DNA of 64,000 nucleotides, from the NCBI RefSeq assembly GCF_040675855.1, contig NZ_JBEGIK010000001.1:2170001-2234000 (forward strand), written 5' to 3'. Shown here one piece after another: positions 16,413 to 24,348 of the stretch. Both the position numbers and the translations under genes were made by a program. The DNA comes from Microbacterium sp. LWH3-1.2. GTDB lineage: Bacteria > Actinomycetota > Actinomycetes > Actinomycetales > Microbacteriaceae. The notes under the pieces were generated by a model. That model was not told the origin of the DNA. It worked only from the letters and a program-made list of their open reading frames with translations, and made no database searches. The first letter of the stretch is position 1, and each line of letters starts with the position of its first letter.

Positions 16413-17234
16413 TCAGCCGAGAACGAGATCCTCCGGTTCGCGGAGGGGGCGCCACGCGCTCCCTCCGCGAACCGTTGTCGTCGCCAGCACGTCCGCGTCG
16501 ACGAGGGTTCCGAGATCGACGCCCGACATCTCCTCGATGTCGGCGATCCGCACCTGGAACGTGCGGAAGGCGCCGAGTGTCGGCACATCGAGCACGCCCT
16601 CACGAAGGTCGATGAGCTCCGACTGGTCGAGCACGAACCCCGCAGCCGCGAGGCGCGGCACCCCGCCCTCCCGCGTCGTCCACGCGGCGACCTTGAAGAA
16701 CCGGCGCGGGACACGGATGCCGCGGTACGGCGGGTCGTCGTCGTTCAGCACCGGTGCGGTGAAGACGCTGATCCGCTCGTCGGTGGTGTCGGCGAATTCG
16801 AGCACGTGGTCTTCGAGGCCGAGCCACAGCTGCTTCGACTGGTTGAACCCGCTCGCCTGCGGCGCCGCGTTCGGGTACGTGAACGTCGCCTCCGTCGCCC
16901 GGCGGGCCTCTTGCTCCGTGCCCCAGCCGGGATCGCGGCGGCGCACCAGGTGCCCGCGATCCAGATCGTTCGAGGAGTAGACCCCTGGCCCCGCCTGCTC
17001 CGCCGCGGGGATCCGAGGATCGAGATTCCAATCTCCGGTCCGCGGTGGATCTTGCAGAGCCGCGCCGTCGATGTTCACTCCCGTCACGGCCGCGAGCCGG
17101 CGCTCGGGATCGAGCAGCACGGTGAACCGCGGGTAGGTCAGCTCTCGCACGTCGCGCCCGTCAGCGGGACGGGGGAGCGGAAGTGGGATGCCGAGGAAGG
17201 CGTCGTCGTATGCGTCCGAGGTCACATCTGCCAC
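16413..17234 (-). CDS. DNA/RNA non-specific endonuclease (NucA/beta-beta-alpha-metal family)
   Basis: The 273-residue protein carries the family signature NDLDRGHLVRRRD with catalytic H95, the conserved Asn in ASGFNQSKQLWLGLED, and downstream strands ISVFTAPVL and RRFFKVAAW. Such nucleases cut single- and double-stranded DNA and RNA without sequence preference using one metal ion. Unlike secreted NucA, no signal peptide or membrane segment is visible, and no inhibitor gene is adjacent; a Gly/Pro-rich N-terminus of about 40 residues is present. GTG start; alternative GTG three codons later. Role could be nutrient scavenging, defence or competition; this cannot be decided. Confidence 0.85.
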   Translation of the reverse strand: MADVTSDAYDDAFLGIPLPLPRPADGRDVRELTYPRFTVLLDPERRLAAVTGVNIDGAALQDPPRTGDWNLDPRIPAAEQAGPGVYSSNDLDRGHLVRRRDPGWGTEQEARRATEATFTYPNAAPQASGFNQSKQLWLGLEDHVLEFADTTDERISVFTAPVLNDDDPPYRGIRVPRRFFKVAAWTTREGGVPRLAAAGFVLDQSELIDLREGVLDVPTLGAFRTFQVRIADIEEMSGVDLGTLVDADVLATTTVRGGSAWRPLREPEDLVLG

Positions 17235-17279
17235 AGCCCCATCATGTCGCCACCGGGCGACATCACGCGACGCGCTCGG

Positions 17280-17888
17280 TCACTCACCCTCGGTCGCCCT
17301 CCTGGCGCCCAGCCGCCGGGCGAGAACGGCGTCGATGGCGAGACCCAGTCCGACCGCGAATGACACCGACACCACGACGGCGACGACAGGGCCGCCGGGG
17401 ACCAGCGTCGCGACGACGGCTCCGACGAGCGCCTGGTAGATCACCCACGCGAGCGCTGCGAGTCCCGCCACCGCGAGATATCGGGGCGCCGGCAGTCGCG
17501 TCGCTCCTGCCGTCAGGTTGACCGCGAGCCGCGCGAACGGGATGAACCGGGCGGTGAACAGCACCAGGGCCGCGCGACGCTCCAGACGCAGCCGCGCCCA
17601 CGCGAAGGCCGTCTGGACGCGTGACGTACGCATCCAGCGCCATCGTTCGAGGTCGATGGTTCGGCCGACGACGTAGCACGCCGCGTCGCCCGTGAGCGCG
17701 GCGACAGCGGCGACGAGCACGATCGCCACGAGCGCCGGCTCGCCCTGCGACACGGCCAGGGCACCCAGCGCGGTGACCGCAGCCTCGCCCGGGATCACCA
17801 CAAGGAACGCGTCGCCCAGCACGAGCACGAACAGCAGTGGCAGCGCCCACGCGCTCGACGCCACCGTGGTGAGCAGGTCCTCGGCCAT
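17280..17888 (-). CDS. DedA/VTT-domain membrane protein
   Basis: Predicted 202-residue membrane protein of the DedA (SNARE-associated, VTT) family: PGEAAVTALGALA, GDAACYVVGRTIDLERW, and the diagnostic FTARFIPFARLAVNLTAG with conserved Arg residues. DedA proteins are now regarded as lipid scramblases/flippases that recycle polyprenyl phosphate or phosphatidylethanolamine and are linked to envelope homeostasis. The ATG with GAGGAC upstream is used rather than an upstream extension lacking hydrophobic character. The gene is divergent from the glycosyltransferase-SGNH fusion, an envelope-related pairing. Confidence 0.88.
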   Translation of the reverse strand: MAEDLLTTVASSAWALPLLFVLVLGDAFLVVIPGEAAVTALGALAVSQGEPALVAIVLVAAVAALTGDAACYVVGRTIDLERWRWMRTSRVQTAFAWARLRLERRAALVLFTARFIPFARLAVNLTAGATRLPAPRYLAVAGLAALAWVIYQALVGAVVATLVPGGPVVAVVVSVSFAVGLGLAIDAVLARRLGARRATEGE

Positions 17889-18027
17889 GTCCTCTTGGTA
17901 GCCGCCCGGGGTGAACGGCGACCGAACGGGGCACGTCCGGTGACCCGCCGCGGTGCATCCGGTGAACTCTTTCGCGGGGACGCCGGATCGCGGCATCCGT
18001 CCCCGTCCGTCCCGTCACCCTGGAGGT

Positions 18028-20013
18028 GTGAGAGTCGCACTGCTCGCCGAATCGTTCCTGCCCCACATGAACGGGGTGACGGGGTCGGTGCTCCACGTCC
18101 TCCGGCACCTCGCCGCCGAAGGACACGAGACGCTCGTCATCGCACCGCGCGCCGGTGAGATCACCGCCGATCTCCACGGCGCCCGTACCGAGCTGCTGCG
18201 CTCGGCGCCGCTGCCGTCGTATCCGGAGGTCCGCGTCGTGTTCGCGCGCGCTGCGCGGCTGACGGCGATCCTCCGCGAGTTCCGACCGGATGTCGTGCAT
18301 CTGGCCTCGCCGTTCCTGCTCGGCTGGCAGGGCCTCGCGGCCGCCGACGCGCTCCGCGTGCCGACGGTCGCCGTGTACCAGACCGACGTGGTCGCATACG
18401 CGCAGAAGTATGGGATGCCGCAGGCCGCCGCGCTCGTCGGCCGCCACATCGGGCGCCTGCACCGGCGCGCGACCCTCACCCTGGCGCCGTCGTCCGCGTC
18501 GGTGCGGCAGCTGGAAGGCCTCGGCGTCGATCGCCTGCGTCGATGGGGCCGCGGCGTCGACATCGAACGCTTCGGCCCCGAGCGGCGCAGCGACCAGTGG
18601 CGCACGCGCATCGCGCCGGACCGTACGATCGTCGGCTACGTCGGCCGCCTCGCCCCGGAGAAGCAGGTCGAGGATCTCGCCGTGCTCGCCGGGCTGCCCG
18701 GCACCCGCCTCGTCATCGTCGGCGACGGGCCGGCGCGCCCCGCACTCCAGCGCGCGCTGCCGGACGCCGTCTTCACCGGGCACCTCACCGGGCCCGCGCT
18801 CGCCGAGGCGCTCGCGAGCTTCGACGTGTTCGTGCACCCCGGAGAGAGCGAGACGTTCGGCCAGACGATCCAGGAGGCACTGGCGAGCGGCGTGCCCGTC
18901 GTGGCGACCGGCGTGGGCGGCCCGGTCGACCTGGTGCGTTCCAGCGTCGATGGCTGGCTCTACCGCCCGGGCGACCTCGCGGACCTGCGCGCGCGGGTGG
19001 CCGACCTCGTCGGCGACGACGGCAAGCGACGCGCCTTCGCGGCGGCGGCCCGCGAATCGGTGCGCGAGCGCACGTGGGACGCGCTGTGCGGCCGCCTGGT
19101 CGAGCACTACGACGAGGCACGGATGCTGCGCCCCATCGACGACGCGCAACCCCAGCGCGGGGGGACCCGGCCGGCAGTGCCGATGCCCGCACCGCGGCGC
19201 GAGTGGTCGCGGTTCGTCGCGCTCGGGGACTCGATCACCGAGGGACTCTGCGACGCCTCCCGCATGCCGGCAGGGCGGTACCGCGGCTGGGCGGACCGAC
19301 TCGCGCAGCTGCTCGCGCACGCCGGTGGCTCCGGCCAGCCGTTCCGCTACGCCAACCTCGCCGTGCGGAGCCGCCGCGTGCGGCACGTGGTGAGCGAGCA
19401 GCTCCCACACGCCCTCGCCCTTCGGCCGCAGCTGGTCTCGATCCTCATCGGGGCAAACGACCTCGTCGCTCGCCGCGTCGACCCGATCGCCGTGGCCGGC
19501 GACCTCGAGCACGCCGTCCGGGCGCTGCGCGGGGCCGGCATCGATGTGCTCCTCGTGACGCCGTTCCTTCCGCGCCGGCGGCCGGCGCTGCTGTTCGCGC
19601 GCCGGTTCGCGGTGTTCTCGTCGGAGTTGCGTCGCATCGCCGCGGCGACGGGCGCGGTGCTGCTGGACACCGACGCGTTCCTCGATGGGAGCGGGCTCCC
19701 CGCGATCGGCGACCTCGATCTCTGGGCCGACGACAAGGTGCACCTGCGCCCGCGCGGTCACCGGTACCTCGCGTACCGCGCGGCCGAGGCGCTCGGAGTA
19801 CCCGACGCCGAGGCCCTCGGGGAGCTCGACGCGAGCCTGCACGCCGACGACGATGAGGTGCTGCCCGGCACGTGGCTGCGGCGCGACGCCCTGCCGTGGG
19901 TGTGGCGGCGCCTGCACGGACGCACGGCCGGCGACGGGCTCGTCGCCAAGCACGCCCACTACGTGCTCATCGGCGGCCCCGGCGACGTACCCGCTCGCGT
20001 GCACGCCGGCTGA
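18028..20013 (+). CDS. Fusion protein: GT4 glycosyltransferase and SGNH/GDSL hydrolase
   Basis: A 661-residue two-domain protein. Residues 1-365 form a GT4-type glycosyltransferase resembling mycobacterial alpha-mannosyltransferases: start RVALLAESFLPHMNGV, nucleotide-sugar motif HPGESETFGQTIQEALASG (E-x7-E). After a Pro-rich linker (about 375-393), an SGNH hydrolase follows with GDSITEG (nucleophile S402), IGANDL and the D-x2-H block VHLRPRGH; a 60-residue tail closes the protein. Both halves look complete, with no frameshift between them. Likely role: mannosylation of an envelope lipid or polymer plus deacylation of it or a related ester; this is inference. GTG start; GGAGG lies unusually close (one base), so the true start is slightly uncertain. 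No membrane segment or signal peptide. Confidence 0.85.
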   Translation: MRVALLAESFLPHMNGVTGSVLHVLRHLAAEGHETLVIAPRAGEITADLHGARTELLRSAPLPSYPEVRVVFARAARLTAILREFRPDVVHLASPFLLGWQGLAAADALRVPTVAVYQTDVVAYAQKYGMPQAAALVGRHIGRLHRRATLTLAPSSASVRQLEGLGVDRLRRWGRGVDIERFGPERRSDQWRTRIAPDRTIVGYVGRLAPEKQVEDLAVLAGLPGTRLVIVGDGPARPALQRALPDAVFTGHLTGPALAEALASFDVFVHPGESETFGQTIQEALASGVPVVATGVGGPVDLVRSSVDGWLYRPGDLADLRARVADLVGDDGKRRAFAAAARESVRERTWDALCGRLVEHYDEARMLRPIDDAQPQRGGTRPAVPMPAPRREWSRFVALGDSITEGLCDASRMPAGRYRGWADRLAQLLAHAGGSGQPFRYANLAVRSRRVRHVVSEQLPHALALRPQLVSILIGANDLVARRVDPIAVAGDLEHAVRALRGAGIDVLLVTPFLPRRRPALLFARRFAVFSSELRRIAAATGAVLLDTDAFLDGSGLPAIGDLDLWADDKVHLRPRGHRYLAYRAAEALGVPDAEALGELDASLHADDDEVLPGTWLRRDALPWVWRRLHGRTAGDGLVAKHAHYVLIGGPGDVPARVHAG

Positions 20014-20031
20014 GGCATCCGTTCCGCACCT

Positions 20032-20688
20032 TCACTCCGCCTCGCCGATCGTGCGGCGGGCGAGGAGGGCCGCCGCGAAGAAGCAGAGCGCGCCGACGCC
20101 GGTGCCGAGGTTCGCCCACAGTGGGCTCAGCAGCTCGCCGGTGGATGGCACGACGAACGCCGCGACCGCCGAGATGCCGAACGCGATCGACCCCAGGAGG
20201 TTGAGGCCGGTGCCGTGCCACGTGCGGGCGTCGCGGTCCCACAGCGTTCCGCGGTCCTTCGTCGCGACCACCGCGAGCACGCTGGAGACGAGGAAGGCGA
20301 CCGAGCCGAACGCGTCCGGCCGCCACCCGGCGCCGACGTAGTCCGGGTCGACGATCGCGGCGATCAGGGCGGCCGCGGTCGACACGTTGAACAGGAGCGT
20401 GCCGGCGAACTGGATCGCCGCCGCCCACCAGTCCGCGCGATCCGCCCGGTTCATGCGCGCGTCGGGCGTCGTGCGCCCGCTCAGCAGGAGCTGGATGAGC
20501 CCCGCCGTGGTGAAGAAGATCGAGCCGGCGAAGAACGTGATGTTCGCGCCGACCGGACCCGCCCACGCGGCGTAGGGCGGCACCACCCCCAGGAAGAACA
20601 GCGCCGAGCCGACCGCGAAGCCCCAGGACTCCCGTCGGAGACGCCGGATCCGCCGCGCGGCCGGATCGACAGGTCGTCGCGCGCTCAA
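20032..20688 (-). CDS. Predicted integral membrane protein coupled to glutamate decarboxylase
   Basis: A 218-residue protein with about six transmembrane helices, short loops, and an Arg-rich N-terminus of 22 residues. Two halves each begin with an FxxGSxxF-like pattern (FAVGSALFFLG, FAGSIFFTTAG, SVAFLVSSVLA, LGSIAFGIS), reminiscent of YrhK-type membrane proteins; this is a weak resemblance. The TTG start overlaps the gad stop codon (TTGA), so translation is coupled to glutamate decarboxylase. It does not resemble the GadC glutamate/GABA antiporter. A role in acid or GABA handling is an inference from coupling only. Confidence 0.75.
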   Translation of the reverse strand: MSARRPVDPAARRIRRLRRESWGFAVGSALFFLGVVPPYAAWAGPVGANITFFAGSIFFTTAGLIQLLLSGRTTPDARMNRADRADWWAAAIQFAGTLLFNVSTAAALIAAIVDPDYVGAGWRPDAFGSVAFLVSSVLAVVATKDRGTLWDRDARTWHGTGLNLLGSIAFGISAVAAFVVPSTGELLSPLWANLGTGVGALCFFAAALLARRTIGEAE

Positions 20689-22052
20689 TGGTGGAAGCTG
20701 GGACCGATGCCGGGATGGGGCATGGGGCTGCCGAGCGAGTCGAGGAACTCGGTCTCGCTCTTGATGTCCTTCAGGAGGTCCTCGGCGAGGTCGCGGCTGA
20801 GCCCGTTGCGGCACACGATGCGCATCACGGTCTGATCCGACAGCTCGCCCGACAGCGGGTAGGCGGGGACGAGCCATCCCTTGATCCGCAGCCGCTCCGA
20901 CAGGTGGTAGAGCGTCCACTTGTCGGTGTGGCCCGGCGTGAGCCGCCAGGCGAACACGGGGATGTCGGTCCCGTCGCTCAGGAGCTCGTAGGCATCGAGC
21001 CCGGCGATCGCCGACGACAGGTACACGGCGACGTCCTGCGAAGCCTGCTGGATCGCGGTGTAGCCGGCACGGCCGAGGCGGAGGAACCGGTAGTACTGCA
21101 GCAGCACCTGGGTGCCGGGGCGCGAGAAGTTGAGGGCGAACGTGGGCATGGATCCGCCCAGGTAGCTGACCTTGAAGACGAGGTCGTCGGGCAGTGCCGC
21201 GGCGTTGCGCCACACCACCCACCCGACGCCCGGGTAGACGAGTCCGTACTTGTGGCCCGACGTGTTGATGGACTGCACGCGCTCCACCCGGAAGTCCCAC
21301 TCGAGGTCGGGCTGCAGGAACGGCGCGATCATGGCTCCCGAGGCCCCGTCGACGTGCATGGGGATGTCGAGCCCGGTCTTCGCCTGGATCTCGTCGAGCT
21401 TCGCGGCGATGGCCTTCACCGGCTCGTAGGCGCCGGTGTACGTGACACCCACGATCGCGACGACGCCGATCGTGTTCTCGTCGACGTAGTCTTCGAGCCC
21501 CGTGCCGTCCATGAGCGGGTTCGCCTCTGTCACCGGGATCAGCCGCATCTCGACGTCGAAGTAGTTGCAGAATTTCTCCCAGCAGACTTGGACCGCCGAG
21601 CTCATGATGAGGTTCGGCTTCTCCGTGGACTTCCCCGCGGCGCGGCGAGCGTGCTGCCAACGACGCTTGAGCGCGAGGCCGCCGAGCATGCACGCCTCCG
21701 ACGACCCGATCGTCGACGTGCCGATCACATCGTCGTTGTCGGGCACGTTCCACAGGTCGCCGAGGATGCGCCAGCAGCACTCCTCGATGGCGGCCGTGGC
21801 CGGATACTCGTCCTTGTCGATCATGTTCTTGTCGGCGGACTCGACGGCGAGCCGGTTGGCGTAGTCGTCCATCCACGTCCCGACGAACGTCGCGAGATTC
21901 AGCCGTGCGTTGCCGTCGAGCATCGTCTGATCGCGGATGACGCGGTACGCCGTCTCGGGCAGCATCTCCCCCTCGGGGATGACGTTGTACCTCGCGGTCG
22001 TCGCCTCGCCGGCTCGGGTGAAGGTGGGCTGGAGTGCCTCGTCCTGGTACAT
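20685..22052 (-). CDS. gad: Glutamate decarboxylase
   Basis: The 455-residue PLP enzyme converts glutamate to GABA and CO2, consuming a proton. Visible: substrate/PLP segments GTSTIGSSEACMLGGLA, VHVDGASGAMIAPF (split around residue 245) and the Schiff-base lysine K268 in SGHKYGLVYPGVGW. Length and the C-terminal ending SFHH resemble E. coli GadA/B, where a C-terminal His blocks the aldimine at neutral pH; this suggests pH-gated activity. GGAGGATGC precedes the ATG. The gene lies downstream of a two-component system on the same strand, separated by 159 bp, and is translationally coupled to an unknown membrane protein. Confidence 0.95.
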   Translation of the reverse strand: MYQDEALQPTFTRAGEATTARYNVIPEGEMLPETAYRVIRDQTMLDGNARLNLATFVGTWMDDYANRLAVESADKNMIDKDEYPATAAIEECCWRILGDLWNVPDNDDVIGTSTIGSSEACMLGGLALKRRWQHARRAAGKSTEKPNLIMSSAVQVCWEKFCNYFDVEMRLIPVTEANPLMDGTGLEDYVDENTIGVVAIVGVTYTGAYEPVKAIAAKLDEIQAKTGLDIPMHVDGASGAMIAPFLQPDLEWDFRVERVQSINTSGHKYGLVYPGVGWVVWRNAAALPDDLVFKVSYLGGSMPTFALNFSRPGTQVLLQYYRFLRLGRAGYTAIQQASQDVAVYLSSAIAGLDAYELLSDGTDIPVFAWRLTPGHTDKWTLYHLSERLRIKGWLVPAYPLSGELSDQTVMRIVCRNGLSRDLAEDLLKDIKSETEFLDSLGSPMPHPGIGPSFHH

Positions 22053-22211
22053 GCATCCTCCATCGGTGGGCGGACCAGACGCGCGGGTGCGCGTCGGAGT
22101 GTGCGATTCACCGCACCCCCGGTCGGTCCCTTCGGTGCCGAAGCTATACCGCGGAGGACGCGCCGTCATCCCTCAGTTCGCGTGAGAGCGGGATGTTCCG
22201 TGTCTGTTCGC

Positions 22212-22904
22212 CTAGGGAACGGACGGATGCTGCGCCCACGCGTACTCGGATTCCGGTCGTCCGCGCGTGCCGTAGCGGGCTGCGCGTTGCGCGCGGCCCT
22301 CGGTCACCAGGTGCTCGAGGTAGCGGCGCGCGGCCACGCGTGACATGCCCAGCCGTTCCGCGGCCTCCGCAGCCGAGACCGGCCCGCGCTCGCGCACCTC
22401 GTCGCTGATGCGGGCGAGCGTGTCCGCCGAGAGGCCCTTTGGCAGCGCGACCGGCGTCGCCGGGCGGAGCGCCCCGAGGAGGGCGTCGATCTCGGCCTGC
22501 GTCGGCGCCCCCGCGGCCTGCGCCGCACGTCGCCGGAACTCGCTGTACTGCTCCAGGCGCTCGCGGAAGACCGCGAAGGTGAACGGCTTCACGAGGTACT
22601 GTGCGACCCCGAGCGAGACCATCTGGCGCACGACGTCGGCGTCCCGGACTCCTGTGATCGCGATGACGTCCACGGCTGCGCCGCGCGCGCGCACGTGACG
22701 CAGCACATCGAGGCCGGTGCCGTCGGGCATCGTGACGTCCAGCAGCACGAGGTCGATCTCGTCAGCGCGCTCCAGCACGGCGTCGATCGCCGCGCGCGCA
22801 CCCGTGCACTCGCCGACGGCCTCGAAGCCGTCCAAGCGCGCGAGGTAGTCACGGTGCAGCTCGAGGGTGAGCGCGTCGTCATCGACGAGGAGGACCCGGA
22901 TCAT
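22212..22904 (-). CDS. Response regulator, CitB/DctR type
   Basis: The 230-residue regulator has a receiver domain (acidic pocket DDD at residues 8-10, phospho-acceptor D56 in LVLLDVTMPDG, K106 in YLVKPFTF) and a C-terminal winged HTH (SAAEAAERLGMSRVAARRY). This architecture is that of CitB/DcuR-type regulators, which respond to citrate or C4-dicarboxylates. The start codon overlaps the kinase stop by four bases (ATGA). With dctA divergent from the kinase gene, dctA is the most likely target; gad downstream could also be controlled but there is no binding-site evidence. Confidence 0.9.
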   Translation of the reverse strand: MIRVLLVDDDALTLELHRDYLARLDGFEAVGECTGARAAIDAVLERADEIDLVLLDVTMPDGTGLDVLRHVRARGAAVDVIAITGVRDADVVRQMVSLGVAQYLVKPFTFAVFRERLEQYSEFRRRAAQAAGAPTQAEIDALLGALRPATPVALPKGLSADTLARISDEVRERGPVSAAEAAERLGMSRVAARRYLEHLVTEGRAQRAARYGTRGRPESEYAWAQHPSVP

Positions 22905-24166
22905 GTCGCCCTCGCCGGCACGGTCACCACGAACGCGGTGGGTTCCCGGTGCAGCTCGACCGCGCCATCCGCACTCGTGACGATCGAGCGGACCAGCGCG
23001 AGGCCGACGCCTCGCCCCTCGGCTCCGCCGGGCTTGGTGGAGAACCCGTGTTCGAATATTCGCTCACGCAGCGCCTCCGGAACCCCGGTGCCGCTGTCCG
23101 ACACCTCCATCCGCAGGGCCCCCGGGGAGGAGGCCGTCGTGCCGAACACGACGCGCACCCAGCGCGGCGCGCCGCCGGCGGCCGCCGCATCCATCGCGTT
23201 GTCGATGAGGTTGCCGACTACAGAGACCGCGTCGACCGGCGTCAGCACGCTGCGGGGCGCGTCCGGGTCGATCTCGGCGGACCACTCGATGCCGCGCTCG
23301 CGCGCCTGCGCCGCCTTGCCCAGCAGCAGCGCCCCCACCGCGGGGTCGCCGCCGCGACGTGCGGCGACCTGATCGACGAGCGCCTGAGACTGTCGTGACG
23401 TCTCGGTCAGGATCTCGATCGCCTCGCCGGTGCGGCCGAGCTCGAGCAGCGACACCGCGGCGTGCATGCGGTTGCCGTGCTCGTGGGTCTGCGCGCGCAG
23501 GGCCTCACCGAGCGTGCGCACCGATTCGTATGACGCGACGGCGTCGCGGATCGTGCCGGCAGGCAGGTCGCCCGCCACGCGCCGCGTCGTGCGTCGTGCG
23601 AGCCACGCGCCGACCAGGCCCGCCGCGAGCAGCGCGAGCGCGATGGATACGACGAAAGGCAGTCGCGGCAGGATCTTCGACCAGATGCTGCCGATGGTGA
23701 CGCCGACCGAGACCCACCCGACGAGTTCGCCGTCGGCCGTCACCGGCACGATCGTCCGCACCGACGGGCCCAGGGTGCCGGTGAACTCCTCCGTGAACAC
23801 GCGCGGCGAGGCAGGGATCGTGCCGAGGTAGTGCCGGCCGATCTCGGCGGGGTCGCGGTGGCTGACGCGGGTGCCGTCCGGGGTCATGATCGTCACGAAG
23901 TCGAGGCCCGTCCGCGCCATCACGTCCGCGGCGAGCGGTTGCAGGGTCTCGGAGGGGGCCGGAGCGCGGAGGGACTCCGCGACATCCGGCAGGGACGCCA
24001 GCGACGACGCGACGGCCCGCGTCACCTCCTCCGCCTCATTCCGCTCGGAGCGCTCCGCGTCGACGACGAGCACCGCTGCGAGGGCGGCGACGATCACGGC
24101 AGCCGTGAGGGCGACGACGACGAACACGCGCGATGCCGCGCTGCCCTGCGTCGTCCTCGCTGCCAT
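22901..24166 (-). CDS. Sensor histidine kinase, CitA/DcuS type
   Basis: The 421-residue kinase has a first transmembrane helix near residues 12-34, a periplasmic PAS-like domain (TGLDFVTIMTPDGTRVSHRD in pieces, then IGRHYLGT, typical of dicarboxylate/citrate sensors), a second helix near residues 178-200, a SPOB-like dimerisation region with phospho-acceptor H228 in THEHGNRMHA, and a HATPase domain (N-box VGNLIDNAMDAA, G-boxes SDSGTGVPE and GRGVGLALV). The cytosolic PAS usual in DcuS is short or absent. GAGGAG precedes the ATG. Stimulus inferred as a C4-dicarboxylate or citrate because dctA is divergent. Confidence 0.9.
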   Translation of the reverse strand: MAARTTQGSAASRVFVVVALTAAVIVAALAAVLVVDAERSERNEAEEVTRAVASSLASLPDVAESLRAPAPSETLQPLAADVMARTGLDFVTIMTPDGTRVSHRDPAEIGRHYLGTIPASPRVFTEEFTGTLGPSVRTIVPVTADGELVGWVSVGVTIGSIWSKILPRLPFVVSIALALLAAGLVGAWLARRTTRRVAGDLPAGTIRDAVASYESVRTLGEALRAQTHEHGNRMHAAVSLLELGRTGEAIEILTETSRQSQALVDQVAARRGGDPAVGALLLGKAAQARERGIEWSAEIDPDAPRSVLTPVDAVSVVGNLIDNAMDAAAAGGAPRWVRVVFGTTASSPGALRMEVSDSGTGVPEALRERIFEHGFSTKPGGAEGRGVGLALVRSIVTSADGAVELHREPTAFVVTVPARAT

Positions 24167-24348
24167 GGCTCTCCTCGTCGATGCCGCCGCATCCATCCTC
24201 GCCGTGGACGGCGCTGCAGGGGCGTCGGGACGCGCGACCAATACGACCGTAAATCGCGGCCGACGCGCGGGGCGAGCACGCTGTCTCACACGCCGCACTC
24301 TCGAGCGGCACCGAGGAACACCGCCGTTTCATCCCGCAGGAGGCAATG

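Noticed and set aside
17284..20004. Minus-strand open frame of about 900 codons opposite the glycosyltransferase-SGNH gene
   Set aside because: Antisense shadow; its C-terminal part overlaps the DedA gene in a different frame and no family signature is present.
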